Below, one piece after another: positions 20,158 through 30,994 of a stretch of DNA of 64,000 bases. Origin of the DNA: Rhizomys pruinosus. Lineage: Eukaryota > Chordata > Mammalia > Rodentia > Spalacidae. The translations under genes were made by a program, and so were the position numbers. A model generated the notes under the pieces. The model was given only the letters and a program-made list of their open reading frames with translations, was not told the DNA's origin and searched no databases. The stretch is from contig VZQC01006589.1 of the NCBI GenBank assembly GCA_009823505.1, positions 1,599,726 through 1,663,725 of the forward strand, read 5' to 3'. Numbering within the stretch: the first letter of the stretch is position 1; every line of letters begins with the position of its first letter.

Positions 20158-21545
20158 TTCTAGGAGATGTCAACATCAATAGACTGATTAAAGATGACTC
20201 CCCTCTCCCTCTGTACAACAGTCAACTCCAGATGGATCAAAGACCTCAACATGAAACCCAGAACTCTGAAGGCATCAGAAGAAAAAGTTGGCTGCAACCT
20301 ACAAAACATAGGCATAGGAAAAGACTTCCTAAATCAGACAGAAGCTGTGTAAGGAATAAGATTGACAATTGACAAATAGGACCTCATTAAACTCAAAAGC
20401 TTCTGTACATCAAAAGAAACAATCAAGGAAGTGAAGAGAAATCCCACAGAGTGGGAGGAAACCTTCACTGCAGAAACATCTGACAAAGCATTGATTTCCA
20501 GAATATATAAACTACTCAAAAACAGAGAATCAGAAAACAAACGACCCGCTCAATAGATGGAGCAAAGAGCTGAACAGAGACTTCACAAGCGAGGAATTGG
20601 AGATGGCTGAGAAATATCTTAAAAAGTGTTGTACTGCACTGTTCAAATATGGGTCTGCAGACTTTCATTGGGAGTGAAGATGACTATGCTCCCTCATTTT
20701 TGAACAATGATAAGGATTCACCTGTACAATCCAAGAGCTCTCAGTCTATTCCTCCATGACCTTAACAAATTAAATGTCAAAATCAGGTAAATGTTTTAAT
20801 AGAACTGTGTATGTACTTGAGACACACCCCTCTTCATGTCCCATGTTCTGTTATAACATAATTTAGAAACCATGAAATTTATAAATTTCAGCTTAACTCA
20901 GAGCCCTTAGGGAAAAAACGTGTCCGACGTTGCTAATAATTAAGGAAATGCAAATTAAGACCACTTTAAGATATCATCTCACTCTGATAAGACTGGCTAG
21001 GATCAAGAAAACAAATGATACCAAGTGCTGGAGAGGTTGTGGGGAAAGGGGAACACTCATCCACTGCTGGTGGGAATGTAAACTCATACAGCCAGTATGG
21101 AAAGCAGTGTGGAGGACTTTAGAAGACTCAATATGAGCTTGCCAACTGACCCAGTCATACCACTCCTGGGTATATACCCACAAGACTCATCTTACCACAG
21201 AGATACATTTACAGCCATGTTTACTGCAGCTCTTTTCACAATAGCGAAGAGCTGAAACCAACTCAAGTGACCCTCAACTGATGAGTGGATAGAGAAAATA
21301 TGGTATATCTACACAATGGAGTTCTATGCAGCAGTAAAGAAAGATGACATCATGAACTTTGCAGGTAAATGGCTGGAGCTAGAAGATATCATGCTGAGTG
21401 AATTAACACAGTCCCTCATCTGTGGATGCTAGTGCCAATTACCTAGTTGTATGGCAAACTGAGCAATGTTAATATGATCTGAAAACAACTGTGCTCTTAT
21501 ATTGTGAATTCCTTAAAAAATAAATTAATTAAAAATTTAAAAAAA
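20158..21545 (+). mobile_element. 5'-truncated L1 (ORF2 C-terminal part) with insertion
   Basis: Covers the last third of ORF2: aactccagatggatcaaaga, ataggcataggaaaagactt, tggagaggttgtggggaaag (the cysteine-rich motif region) and acaatggagttctatgcagc. It ends about 100 bp after the ORF2 stop at ccttaaaaaataaa, well short of the G-rich L1 terminus. A foreign segment interrupts it at 20631-20913. Stops and shifts make it inactive. Confidence 0.9.
20631..20913 (+). mobile_element. 283-bp insertion inside the L1, source unknown
   Basis: Not L1 sequence. Flanked by aaaaagtgtt (20621-20630) and a related aaaaacgtgt at 20914, which is a decayed duplication of the L1 target. It ends in a short A run, suggesting a retroposed transcript on the plus strand. 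Not recognised. Confidence 0.6.
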
Positions 21546-21549
21546 GATG

Positions 21550-21748
21550 ACTTCCGCACCAACACTGGAGCCATCATCCAAATCACTGAGGATTTACATA
21601 GCACACCAATGTCAGGGAAAGGGGAACCTATTCTCTCTGGTTGGGCTACAGAAGTGTCTTCTCCTGGTGCCAAGCATCAACATTGTGGATTCTCAGACCT
21701 TCAGACTGGGACTAGGTATGTGGTTTGGGGGCCTTTGGTTTTGAATTG
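21550..21748. other. Unassigned segment, left of LTR
   Basis: Together with 22125-22300 it may be an older repeat split by the LTR, since both halves carry words such as ttcagactgggactagg and gtcttcagcttacaaatgg. Not assigned. Confidence 0.3.
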
Positions 21749-21749
21749 G

Positions 21750-22124
21750 GTTATAGTTTGATTTCTGTTGCTGTGGTGAACACCCTGACCAAAAGCAACT
21801 TAGGGGAGTAAGGGTTTATTTCATCTTACACCTCCAGGTTTAGTTCATCATTGAGGGGAGCCAGGTCAGGAACTGAGGCAGAAACCAGGAAGAAAGGCTG
21901 CTTACTGGCTCACTCCCTGCTCATACTCAACTAGCCTTCCTGTACAGCCCAGGACCATCTAACAAGGGGTCCATGTGCTATCCACAGTGGACTAGGCCAT
22001 CCCACATCAATCATGCATCCAATCTCTCCCAAATATGGCCACAGGCCAGACTGATGTGGGAAATTCATTAATGCAGGCTCCCTTTTCCCCAGGGGATTCT
22101 CAACTTGACAAAAACTAACCGGCA
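21750..22124 (-). mobile_element. MaLR-like LTR, antisense
   Basis: tttctgttgctgtggtgaac, accctgaccaaaagcaactt, gtaagggtttatttcatctt and caacttgacaaaaactaacc are all diagnostic words in the usual order. Confidence 0.65.
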
Positions 22125-22421
22125 TGTATATTATCTGTTTCCCTGGGTCTTCAGCTTACAAATGGAAGACGGGGATATTTCTTGGCCTATATATACATTT
22201 ATGATCACTGGTAACAAGTCTCTTTCTGTGGTCCATGTGCAGGAATATCTGCCCACCTATCTATATCCCATTGCTCTTGTATCTCTGGAAAAACTGCTCT
22301 GATATAATAGGAAGTCCTTCATTCCAAACATTCATAGATTCAGAGTACAAAACTCTAAATATCTAAAATATTTAAATATTTTACACAGACTGCAAGGGTA
22401 ATAAACTGGCTGTTTATTACT

Positions 22422-22815
22422 TGGACCCAGGCTGGCTCCAGTTTCTCTGCATCAAGCTTCCTAGCCCAGACTAGCTAAAGCCCTAACCATAGACCACTAA
22501 GTCTTCTTCAGATTGTCCCCGGGTTCCTGATCTGCCAGACAGATCTGCCCACCTAGGACTCTGGTAAGTCAGAACCTGCCCATCACATCTCTATTCCATT
22601 CCTCTTGCCCATGTCCACCTTGTCCCCTGCCAGCCTTGGACCCAGCCCTGCTCCAATTATTCTGCCTAAGATCTCTGGCCTAGCCTCCTAACCCAGACTA
22701 GCTAAACTCCCTAGCATAGACTCTACTGGCTTCTGATCTGTATGACACCGACCAGCCCCCCTAAAAACCTGACCACCCTACTTAGTACCCTGTCCCACAG
22801 ACTACCCAGACCAGT
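22422..22815 (+). repeat. Two monomer-like units in the L1 5'UTR
   Basis: Unit 1 starts at 22422 and unit 2 at 22637 (215-bp spacing). Both start tggacccag and share cagactagctaaa followed by ccta and catagac, then tgatctg. This resembles the tandem monomers that act as promoters in rodent L1s. Confidence 0.7.
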
Positions 22816-23198
22816 CTACTACACTGAAAGAACCTGAAACATGTGCCAACTTATTTTTCATATCTGAGCAAAATACAACCAAGCCGTATAACAATATAAA
22901 CAGAACCAAAATTCAATTAAACAAAAACAGAATAGAAGTTACTACCAGACACATAACCTACAAAGAATATCCATATGCACAAACAGAAGAACAAAATACA
23001 TATAGTAGAAAAAAAAAAAAGAAAATATGTACTTTAAAAAAAACCCAGAAGTCCACTAGTCCTGCAGAAGTAGACTACAATGATAATCACCCTGAGGAAC
23101 CCCCAGGTCTCAGAATTTAAAAAGAACAATCATGAACATGATCAAAGAATTTAAAGAAAACACAAACAACTCAAAGAGGATATCAAAGATAATTCATG

Positions 23199-23346
23199 CT
23201 GAGTGTGGTGTCACACACCTTTAATTCTAGCACTTGGGAGGCAGAGGCAGGTGGATCTCTGGGAGTTCAAGGCCAGGCCAGTCTACAGAGTGAGCTCTGG
23301 AACAGCTGGGGCTACAGGCAAACCTGTCTCAAAAAGACCCCAAAAA
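23199..23346 (+). repeat. B1 SINE in L1 ORF1
   Basis: ctgagtgtggtgtcacacac, ttctagcacttgggaggcag and aaacctgtctcaaaaag. Flanked by related taattcatg words (23190-23198 and 23353-23361), a decayed duplication. Confidence 0.85.
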
Positions 23347-23560
23347 TATCAATAATTCATGACTTGAAAAGTGAATTCACAAGAGAAATAGAAATGTTGA
23401 AGAAAACCCAAATGGAAATTAACATGGAATTGAAAAGCTCAACAAACCAATTGGAAACAACAGGAGAAAGCCTCACAAGCAAATGAATGAAATAGAAAAC
23501 AAAATATCAAGACTGGATGACAAAGTTGAAGATCCGGACTCCTTAAGAAAAGACTAGATA

Positions 23561-23802
23561 GGGGCTGGAGAGATAGCCTAGCGGTTAAGAGCACTGACGC
23601 TCTTGCAGAGGACCCGGGTTCGATCCCCAGCACCCACATGGCGGCTAAGAACCGTCTGTAACTCCAATTCCAGGAGAACTCCAGTTCCAGGGGAATCCGA
23701 GACCCTCTTCTGACCTCCGCGGCATTGCACGACATGGGTGCACAGACCTGCATGCGGACAGTACATTCATACACATACAAAAATAAATAAATAATAAAAA
23801 AA
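23561..23802 (+). repeat. B2 SINE in L1 ORF1, perfect 16-bp duplication
   Basis: ggggctggagagatagccta at the start, tcttgcagaggacccgggtt, gacctccgcggcattgcacg, and a (TAAA)-rich tail. aagaaaagactagata is perfect at 23545-23560 and 23803-23818. Little divergence, so a recent insertion. Confidence 0.95.
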
Positions 23803-25761
23803 AAGAAAAGACTAGATAAATTTTTTAAAAACACAGGAATAGAATATGCAAGAAATGTGGTACAACATGAAAAGACCAAATCTATGAATTATAGACATAC
23901 AGGAAAGAAAAGAATCTCAGGCCAATGGCATTGAATAGATCTTCAATAGGATTGTAGAATAAAACTTACCTAAATTAAGGAAAGACTTACCCAGACAGAT
24001 TCAAGAAGCATATCAAACACCAATTAGACATGACCAGAACAGAAATTCCCCATGCCATATCACAATAAAAACATTGAATGTACAGAAAAAAGAGAAGTTA
24101 CTGAAACTTGCTAGAGAAAAACGCCACATAAGGTGTTACATGTAAAGGGAAAAAAACATCAAAATTATACTTGGCTTCTCAATCCAAACCATGAAAGCCA
24201 GAAGAGCCTGGTCCAAAGTATTTCCAGCTCTAAATGACCATGGATGCCAACCCTGAGTACTTTATCCAGAAAAACTATCTAACATGGTCAAAGAGGAATG
24301 GAAAATTTTTCATGACACAAATAGGCTGAAAGAATTCATGTCCACCAAACCAGTCCTACAGAGAATACTTGAAACAATACAAAGGACCAAAGATAGAAGT
24401 GAATATACTCAAGAGGCTACAGAATGAAAACAAAGAAAAACATAATAACAGAAACACAAAGTAGGATCACAAACACAAAGAAATTAAAATGACAGTAGGC
24501 AATACATATCTTCAATAATAACACTAAACATCAATGGCCTCAACTCCCCCTTTGAAAAGACACAAGCAAGTTGGATGGGTGAACTAAGAAACCCTATCTT
24601 TTTGCTGTCTTTGAGAAACTCATCTCACATTCAAGGACAGACACTACTTTAGAGCGACAGAATGGGAAAAATATTCCAAGCAAAAAGCTCTAAGAATCAA
24701 GCAGGTGTTGCAATTCTAATATCTAACAAAATAGACTTCAAATTAAAAGTGATCAGAAGAGATAAAGAGGATCAAAGGAACAATTGATCAAAAAGATATT
24801 ACAATCATGAACATATATGCTCCAAACTCCAGTGCACCCAATTTCATAAAAACAGTACTCTAGGACTGTAAAACACAGATTAACCATAACTGAGTTATAG
24901 TAGCTGGATTTTAATGCCCCACCACCATCTTCAGTCCCAGATGGATTCACAGCAGAATTCTACCAGACATTCAAAGATCTACAACCAATACTGCTTAAAT
25001 TATTCAAAAAGACAAACAGAGCAAGAACTCCCAAACTCATATGAAGCCAGGACCACTCTAACACCAAAACCAGGTAAAGATATCACAAAAAAAGAAACAT
25101 ATAGGCCCATATCCTTAATGAACATAGATGCAAAGATACTTAACAAAATACTCACAAACTGCACATAAACACACATCAAAATGATCATCTACCACAATCA
25201 AGTTGGCTTTATTCTAGAAATGAAGGTATGTTTCAATATATGTAAGTCAACAAATATAATAAAACTTATAAATGAACTTAAAGACAAAAACCACATGGTC
25301 ATCTCAATAGATGCATAAAAGGCCTTTGACAAAATCCAACACACATTCATGTTAAAAGTCTTAGAAGGAATTTTTCTGAAGGGAATATGCCTCAACACAA
25401 TTAAAATTATATTCAACAAACCCATATCTACATCATTCTAAATGAAGAAAAACTGGATTCTCATTAAAATCAGGAACTAGACAGGGCTGTCCAAATGTCT
25501 CCACTCCTTTTCAATATAGTGCTTAAAACTTTTGCAAGAGCAAGTATACAAGAGAAAAAAGTTAAATAGGTATTGATTGGAAAAGAAGAGGTTAAATTAT
25601 CACTATTTTCAGATTATATGCTATTATATATAAGCTATCCCAAAAATTCCACCAGAAAACTGTTAGAAATTATTAATACTTTCCATAAACTGGCAAGTTA
25701 CAAAATCTACTTGCAAAAATAAGTAGCCTTTCTCTATACCAATAAGTCATAAGAAAAAGAT

Positions 25762-26227
25762 TTTATTGCAGCTCTCTTCACAACAACAAAGAGCTAGAAG
25801 CAACTCAAGTGTCCCTCAATTGATGAGTGGAAAGAGAAAATGTGGTACATCTACACAATGGAATTCTATGCAGTAGTAAAGAAAGATAACATCATGACCT
25901 TTGTGGGTAAATGGATGGAACTTGAAGCCATTATGCTAAGTGAAGTAACACAGTCCCAGAAAAACAAATGACAAATGGTATCCCTCATCTGTGGGTGCTA
26001 GTACCAAGTTCCTAGTTGAAAGGCAAGCTGAGAATAGTTAATGTTATATTTCTTTTTATCTGAAGGCAGCTATGCTATTATAATGTGAACTCCTTAATGG
26101 GCTCTAGAATTAACTGACCACTTATTTTCAGACTTTGTAACTGTGGTATATGTATGGAGGATATGTATTCATATATTAGAGTAATACAAAAGTAAAGGGA
26201 AAATATGAACTCCTAAAAAAAGAAAAA

Positions 26228-26258
<31 letters not shown>

Positions 26259-26262
26259 AATG
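25762..26262 (+). mobile_element. Nested younger L1 3' fragment
   Basis: At 25762 the reverse-transcriptase region jumps to the ORF2 C-terminus (cttcacaacaacaaagagct, tggaattctatgcagtagta), continues into the 3'UTR, and ends in (AAAT)n at 26225-26262. The interrupted ORF2 resumes at 26263. gattttat occurs at both edges, as expected of a target duplication. Confidence 0.85.
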
Positions 26263-27333
26263 ATTTTATGGAAACTCCCCCATTCACAATAACCTTAAAA
26301 ATATTTAGAAATAAATGTAACCAAAAACATTGAGGATGTCTATGATGAAATTTTCAAATATTTAAAGAAAGAGATAGAGGAAGACACTAGGAGATGGAAA
26401 GACCTACTATGCTCATGGATTGGTAGACTCAATATTGTGAAAATGACCATCCTACCAAAGGAAATCTATAGATTCAATGAGATGCCAATGAAAATATTCA
26501 CAGCATTCTTCAAGTGATCACCATACCAGATCTCAGATTATATTACAAAACTATAGTTGTAAAAACAGCAAGGTACTGTCACAAAACAGACACATAGATC
26601 AATAGAACATAATGGAAGACCCAAACGTGAGTACACAGAATTTCAGCCACCTGATACTTCACAAAGGTGCTAAGAACACACAATGGAGGAAAGGCAGCAC
26701 CTTCAAAAATTTTGCAGCTCCCTGCAAAAATTTCAACTCCAAATGGACCTCAATATCAAACCTGAAAGTCTGAAACTGTTAGAAGAAAACATAGACAGTA
26801 CTCTCCAAGATATAGGTGTATGAAAGGACTTTCTAAATCAGACATCAGCTACATGGGCATTAAAGCCAACAAGCAATAAGTGGGACCTCATTAAGCTATA
26901 AAGCTTCTGTACGTCAAAAGAAACAGCCATGGAAAGGAAGCGGAAACCCAGTGAGTGAGAGAAAACCTTTAACTAGGACACATCTGACAGAGGATTAACA
27001 AACAGAATATACAAAGAACTCAAAAACAAAGAAACAAGAAAATAAATGACCCAATAAAAAGATGAGCTATAGACCTGAAGAGAGAATTCTCAAATGAAGA
27101 AATAAAAATTGCCGAGAAACACCTTAAAAAGCACTCAACATTGGACTACCCAGGCTGTGTCATGGAAGCCAGTGCAGGAAGATCAAGACAAGACGCATGC
27201 TTGCTGGACCTCATTTGGGTGACCATGGTGGAAAGGACCTCAGTGTGGAGCACAGGGGCAGGATTGGGTTGTTTGGGCTTGCCAAGGAGGAACATTTGAG
27301 TACTTCCTTGGGGAAAACATGACATCTTTTAGC

Positions 27334-27379
<46 letters not shown>

Positions 27380-27448
27380 GAAGGAAGGAAGGAAGGAAGG
27401 AAGGAAGGAAGGAAGGAAGGAAGGAAGGAAGGAAACGAAAAGAAAAAA

Positions 27449-27482
<34 letters not shown>

Positions 27483-27623
27483 AAAGAAAGAGAAAAAGAA
27501 AGAGAGAGAGAGAGAGGGGGGAGGGAGGAGGAGGAAGGAAGGAAGGAAGGAAGGAAGGAAGGGAAGGAAGGAAGGAAGGAAGGAAAGAAAGAAAGAAAGG
27601 AAGGAAGGAAGAAAAGAAGAAAA
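27334..27623. repeat. (GAAA)n/(GGAA)n polypurine tract
   Basis: 290 bases of pure purine broken only by one C at 27436. Longest uninterrupted run is 187 bases (27437-27623). It gives artefactual 100-166 codon frames. Confidence 0.97.
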
Positions 27624-27643
27624 TCCTCCAACTCAGGTGATAG

Positions 27644-27647
<4 letters not shown>

Positions 27648-27680
<33 letters not shown>
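27648..27680. repeat. (TA)n microsatellite
   Basis: About 16 TA units inside the retroposed segment. Confidence 0.95.
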
Positions 27681-27681
<1 letters not shown>

Positions 27682-28345
27682 AAGCAATTGGAGAAAAAAT
27701 GGAATTTCCATGTTAAAGTATCACTGTATTTCGATGCTTTTTTGGTATCACGAGTTTCATTTATGTTATTTTGATGCTATATGTATTATAAAGTTCAACT
27801 TACAATTTAAAAAAGTACTCAACATCCTTAGTAAATAGATAAATGCAAATAAAACCACTTTAAGATTCTTTCTTACCCCAGCCAGACTGGCTAAGATCAA
27901 GAGAATAAATGACTCCAAATGCTGGCGAGGATGTGGAGAAAGGGGAAAGTTCATCCATTGCTAGTGGGAATGAAAACCTGTGCAACCCCTGTGGAAAGCA
28001 GTATAGAGGACTCAAAAAATTAAAAATAAATCTACCATAGGATCTGGTTATACCACTCCTTGGCATATGTATCCAAAGGATGCATCCTACTGCAGAGACA
28101 CCTGTACATCTACGTGTGTTGCTGCTCTCTTCACAATAGCTGAGAAATGGAAACAACCTAAACGTCCCTCAGCTGATGAATGGAAAAGGAAAATGTGGTT
28201 CAGTTACACAATGGAGCTCTATCAGCAATAAGAAAAGATGAAATTATGAAATTGCATGTAAATGGATGGAATTAGAAACTGTTATACTAAGTGAAGTAAC
28301 ACAAACACAGAAAAGCAAGTGATGTATGTTCCTCTTCATTTGCAG

Positions 28346-30110
28346 ATTGTGGCACCAATCCCTTATATAACACCAAGAGTCAGGAAAATGGAAAGGATAC
28401 AGAGAGGTAAAAGGAAAAGAAAGAACCAGAAATAGAGGATAATGGGGAATAGATATTACTGAGGGGAAGAGGGGAAGTGGGAGTTTGGGGCTGGAAGATG
28501 AAAAGGGAGGGATGTGCAGGGGGCACAGAGTGGGGAGGGGACTAAGAGAGAGGAATGGTGGGTAGTGGGTGTTATTTGAGAGAGAGAGAGAGTGGGGATA
28601 ATATAGGTGCTGGGACTGGGGAGGGAAGACAGAGATCAGATGGGAGAAAGAGTAGAGATGAACGGATCTTGAGGAAACAGGGAAGCTAGAGGGAAACGGG
28701 CTGCCTTCGAAACCCCTGAGAAAGCCACACGCTCTGTTGAGCATTAGTGCCTGTGTATACCTGGGGGTTGTATGGCAAGGAACACAGTGCCAGACAGAAG
28801 AGACCTCCTTCTGAGCGGTTGGTGAGAGTGGTCTAAGAGACTCTCAAAATAACAAGGGCTATTGTCAGAGCTCTTGGTTTTCTCCCAGAACTAAAAGATA
28901 AGACCCTACTGCTGAAGACAGGACATGATTCAGATATAGGACTTGAAGCAATGGAGCAAGGACTGACCTGGAAACCTTCCACCTGAAGTTTAGCTCTCAT
29001 AGTGCAAGACGATAATACGCAAGCACTGAGGGAGAAAATCAGTCAATGGTCCAACTTAGCCCTAAAGCCCAAGAACCTACTATACTGTATAGATACAGTA
29101 GTGTCACTGTCATGGGGGGGGGGGTAAACAACAGCTATCTAATAGGACTTAAGGCCCTCTCAAGGGGAATGAATGTATGGGTGGTACTGTAAACACAGCC
29201 AAATACATGTGACTGGAGAGGACACAGATCCTAGAGAAAACCTTATCTCTGTCATATCGCTAGACAAATGAAAGATCTTACCATATACTAAATATGGATC
29301 CTTATATTTACAGACAAGTATAATGTACATCTCTCATCAAAGAAACAGATGGAGGCCACCACAGAGCTCCACAACTGGTCAGACACAGGACATACATCTG
29401 AAAGAGGCCCAGTCCTGGGTGACACATCTACAGCTGAACCTCTATACCATGGAACATATTGGAATGAGGGTTAGGGAAAAAACTAGTGCATCTCTCCACT
29501 CTCATCAGTGAAGCTTCCTTGTACAACAGAATGTGATGGACTTAGAAGCCCACAACTGCAGCGAGCCTTAAAGAATAAGAGACTGCAGAGTGTATTCTAG
29601 ATAGGACTGCTATATTAAACCTTACCCACCCACAGCTCAGGGAACATTGCAGAAAGGGGGGGGGGGTGGAAAGATTGTAAGAACCAGAGATGATTCATGA
29701 ACACAGGAAGTAGAGGCTTTCCGGCTACTGGAAGCTTGCCCATGTGAACTTGTGGCAGCATCAAGCACAGGACCCATGACAGCTCAATCAGACCAGAGCC
29801 CAGAGCAGGCAATAGAAATGAATGGCAGCCCACCCCTAGACCGGAAACTACTGGAGACTGATTACTACCGGGTAAGGAAGACTATGACTTACGTATGATC
29901 TCAAGATAGGCTGACTAGACTCCGGTGGATGAATTTGTACTGAAGGACATTTTGCTACAAATGCTTGACTAGATAGGACTTACCATAGAAAATGAAATAC
30001 ACAAAATACAGTAGGGTCTTATGAAAGCACAGATGGGAGAGGGGCTCTATATTTGATTTAAAATTGTATGAAAAACTCAATCACTTTATTTAAAAGAAGA
30101 GTTAATAAAT
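28346..30110 (+). mobile_element. Long 3'UTR of the old L1
   Basis: Purine-rich start (28380-28640), then gagaaagccacacgctctgt, two poly(G) runs (29105-29114 and 29658-29667), gtaagaaccagagatgattc, and an A-rich end. The stretch 29570-29620 is the single-copy counterpart of the 57-bp repeat unit at 9604-10743. Confidence 0.85.
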
Positions 30111-30112
30111 TC

Positions 30113-30335
30113 CTGAGCTAGAGAAATGGTTCAGTGGTTAAGAGCACTGCCTGTTCTTGAAGAGGACCTGGGTTGGGTTCCCAGAAACCACATGGTAGCT
30201 AACAACTTTCTGCTACTGCAGTGTCAGGGGATTCAGTACCCTCTTCTGGTTTCTGTGTATATTGCATGGCATGGATACACTTAACATATATTCAGGCAAA
30301 ATACTCAGACATATAAAATAAAAATAATAATATGT
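30113..30335 (+). repeat. B2-family SINE (B3-like)
   Basis: gagctagagaaatggttcag, taagagcactgcctgttctt, ccacatggtagctaacaac and an (AAAT)-rich tail. Confidence 0.85.
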
Positions 30336-30417
30336 AAAAGAGAGTAATAAACTGCTCTAACATATAAGGCTTCTGATACTCATACAACTATAGAAAATGG
30401 GTATCTTAAAGCACCCA

Positions 30418-30592
30418 GCTTGGGCATGCTGCTCACCCAGTAAACCCTACATGTGGGAGGCTGGGATGGCAGGATTACCTTCAATTTGAGGCTTCCTGGG
30501 CTACAGAGTGAGTTCCAGCCCATCCTGCACTACAGATGAGACCCTGTCTCAAATAAACAAACAAATACACATAAATAAAAATAAAATACTTA
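30418..30592 (+). repeat. B1 SINE, diverged
   Basis: aaccctacatgtgggaggct, gctacagagtgagttccagc and agaccctgtctcaaataaac. Confidence 0.75.
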
Positions 30593-30877
30593 ACAGGCAG
30601 CTCCATGTGGCAGTATATGAAGGTAAACATATTTGCTTTAGCTGAGTATCTATAAGGAACCTATTTTAACAAGCCCTTTGCTGCAAATATATTCTAAGAC
30701 AATAAGATACTTTTAAGAAGTCATATAAATAAAAAAAAAACATGTGTTTTCCCCACAGTTTTCAAGTTAGGTTTTCATCAGGCAGAGCTACATCATATTA
30801 TACACAGTAGCATACACTGTAGTCCTAGTTAGGGGAGGAAAATCTGTCAGCTTGATTCCTCAAAATTCACGAAACTC

Positions 30878-30980
30878 TGGTAGGGTGGGGGGGCAGGGAG
30901 GGGGCACAGGTCTAGATTTGATTTGTAATTTGATTTGAATGAAACGCACAGAGCTTCAATAAAACATTGGCTTAAAAAAC
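30878..30980 (+). mobile_element. 103-bp L1 3' end with its own target duplication
   Basis: Only the G-rich terminus and the end (gcttcaataaaacattggct) of an L1 are present. ttcacgaaactc flanks it perfectly at 30866-30877 and 30981-30992. Confidence 0.85.
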
Positions 30981-30994
30981 TTCACGAAACTCAT

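Larger units (their letters stand above)
22900..24430 (+). pseudogene. L1 ORF1 remnant
   Basis: Non-coding remnant of the L1 RNA-binding protein gene. Lysine/glutamate-rich codons typical of the coiled-coil region occur around 23110-23530, and the C-terminal region lies around 24060-24240. It is interrupted by a B1 and a B2 and carries many stops. Confidence 0.75.
27143..27809 (+). mobile_element. Retroposed transcript, copy 2, with expanded tail
   Basis: Flanked by aaaaagcactcaacatt (27126-27142) and aaaaagtactcaacat (27810-27825). The first 190 bp match the minus strand of 7600-7750. A (GAAA)/(GGAA) tract starts exactly where copy 1 has its poly(A). A further about 180 bp lie between the tract and the right duplication. 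Source RNA not recognised. Confidence 0.75.
24500..28345 (+). pseudogene. L1 ORF2 remnant
   Basis: Remnant of the endonuclease/reverse-transcriptase polyprotein gene. The endonuclease start is near 24510 (tcaataataacactaaacat). The reverse-transcriptase region is at 24940-25740; the catalytic FADD position reads as a mutated FSDY-like frame near 25605. The cysteine-rich C-terminal region is at 27815-28330. It has an internal deletion near 24920 and two large insertions. Confidence 0.8.
22380..30110 (+). mobile_element. Old, nearly complete L1 (Lx-like) with nested insertions
   Basis: Order: a C-rich 5'UTR with duplicated blocks (22422-22815), ORF1 remnant (about 22900-24430), ORF2 remnant (about 24500-28345), long 3'UTR (28346-30110). 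Later insertions: B1 at 23199-23346, B2 at 23561-23802, an L1 3' piece at 25762-26262 and a retroposed segment at 27143-27809. The endonuclease to reverse-transcriptase junction is deleted near 24920. All reading frames are broken. The 3'UTR is the long type, also seen at 9571-11262 and 43495-44413. Confidence 0.88.

Noticed and set aside
23439..23879. 146-codon minus-strand frame
   Set aside because: It runs through an antisense B2 and flanking L1 ORF1; similar B2-derived frames recur at 54516-54893 and 42634-42942.
27211..27774. Frames rich in K/E/G (plus) or L/P/S/F (minus)
   Set aside because: They are translations of the GAAA/GGAA microsatellite.
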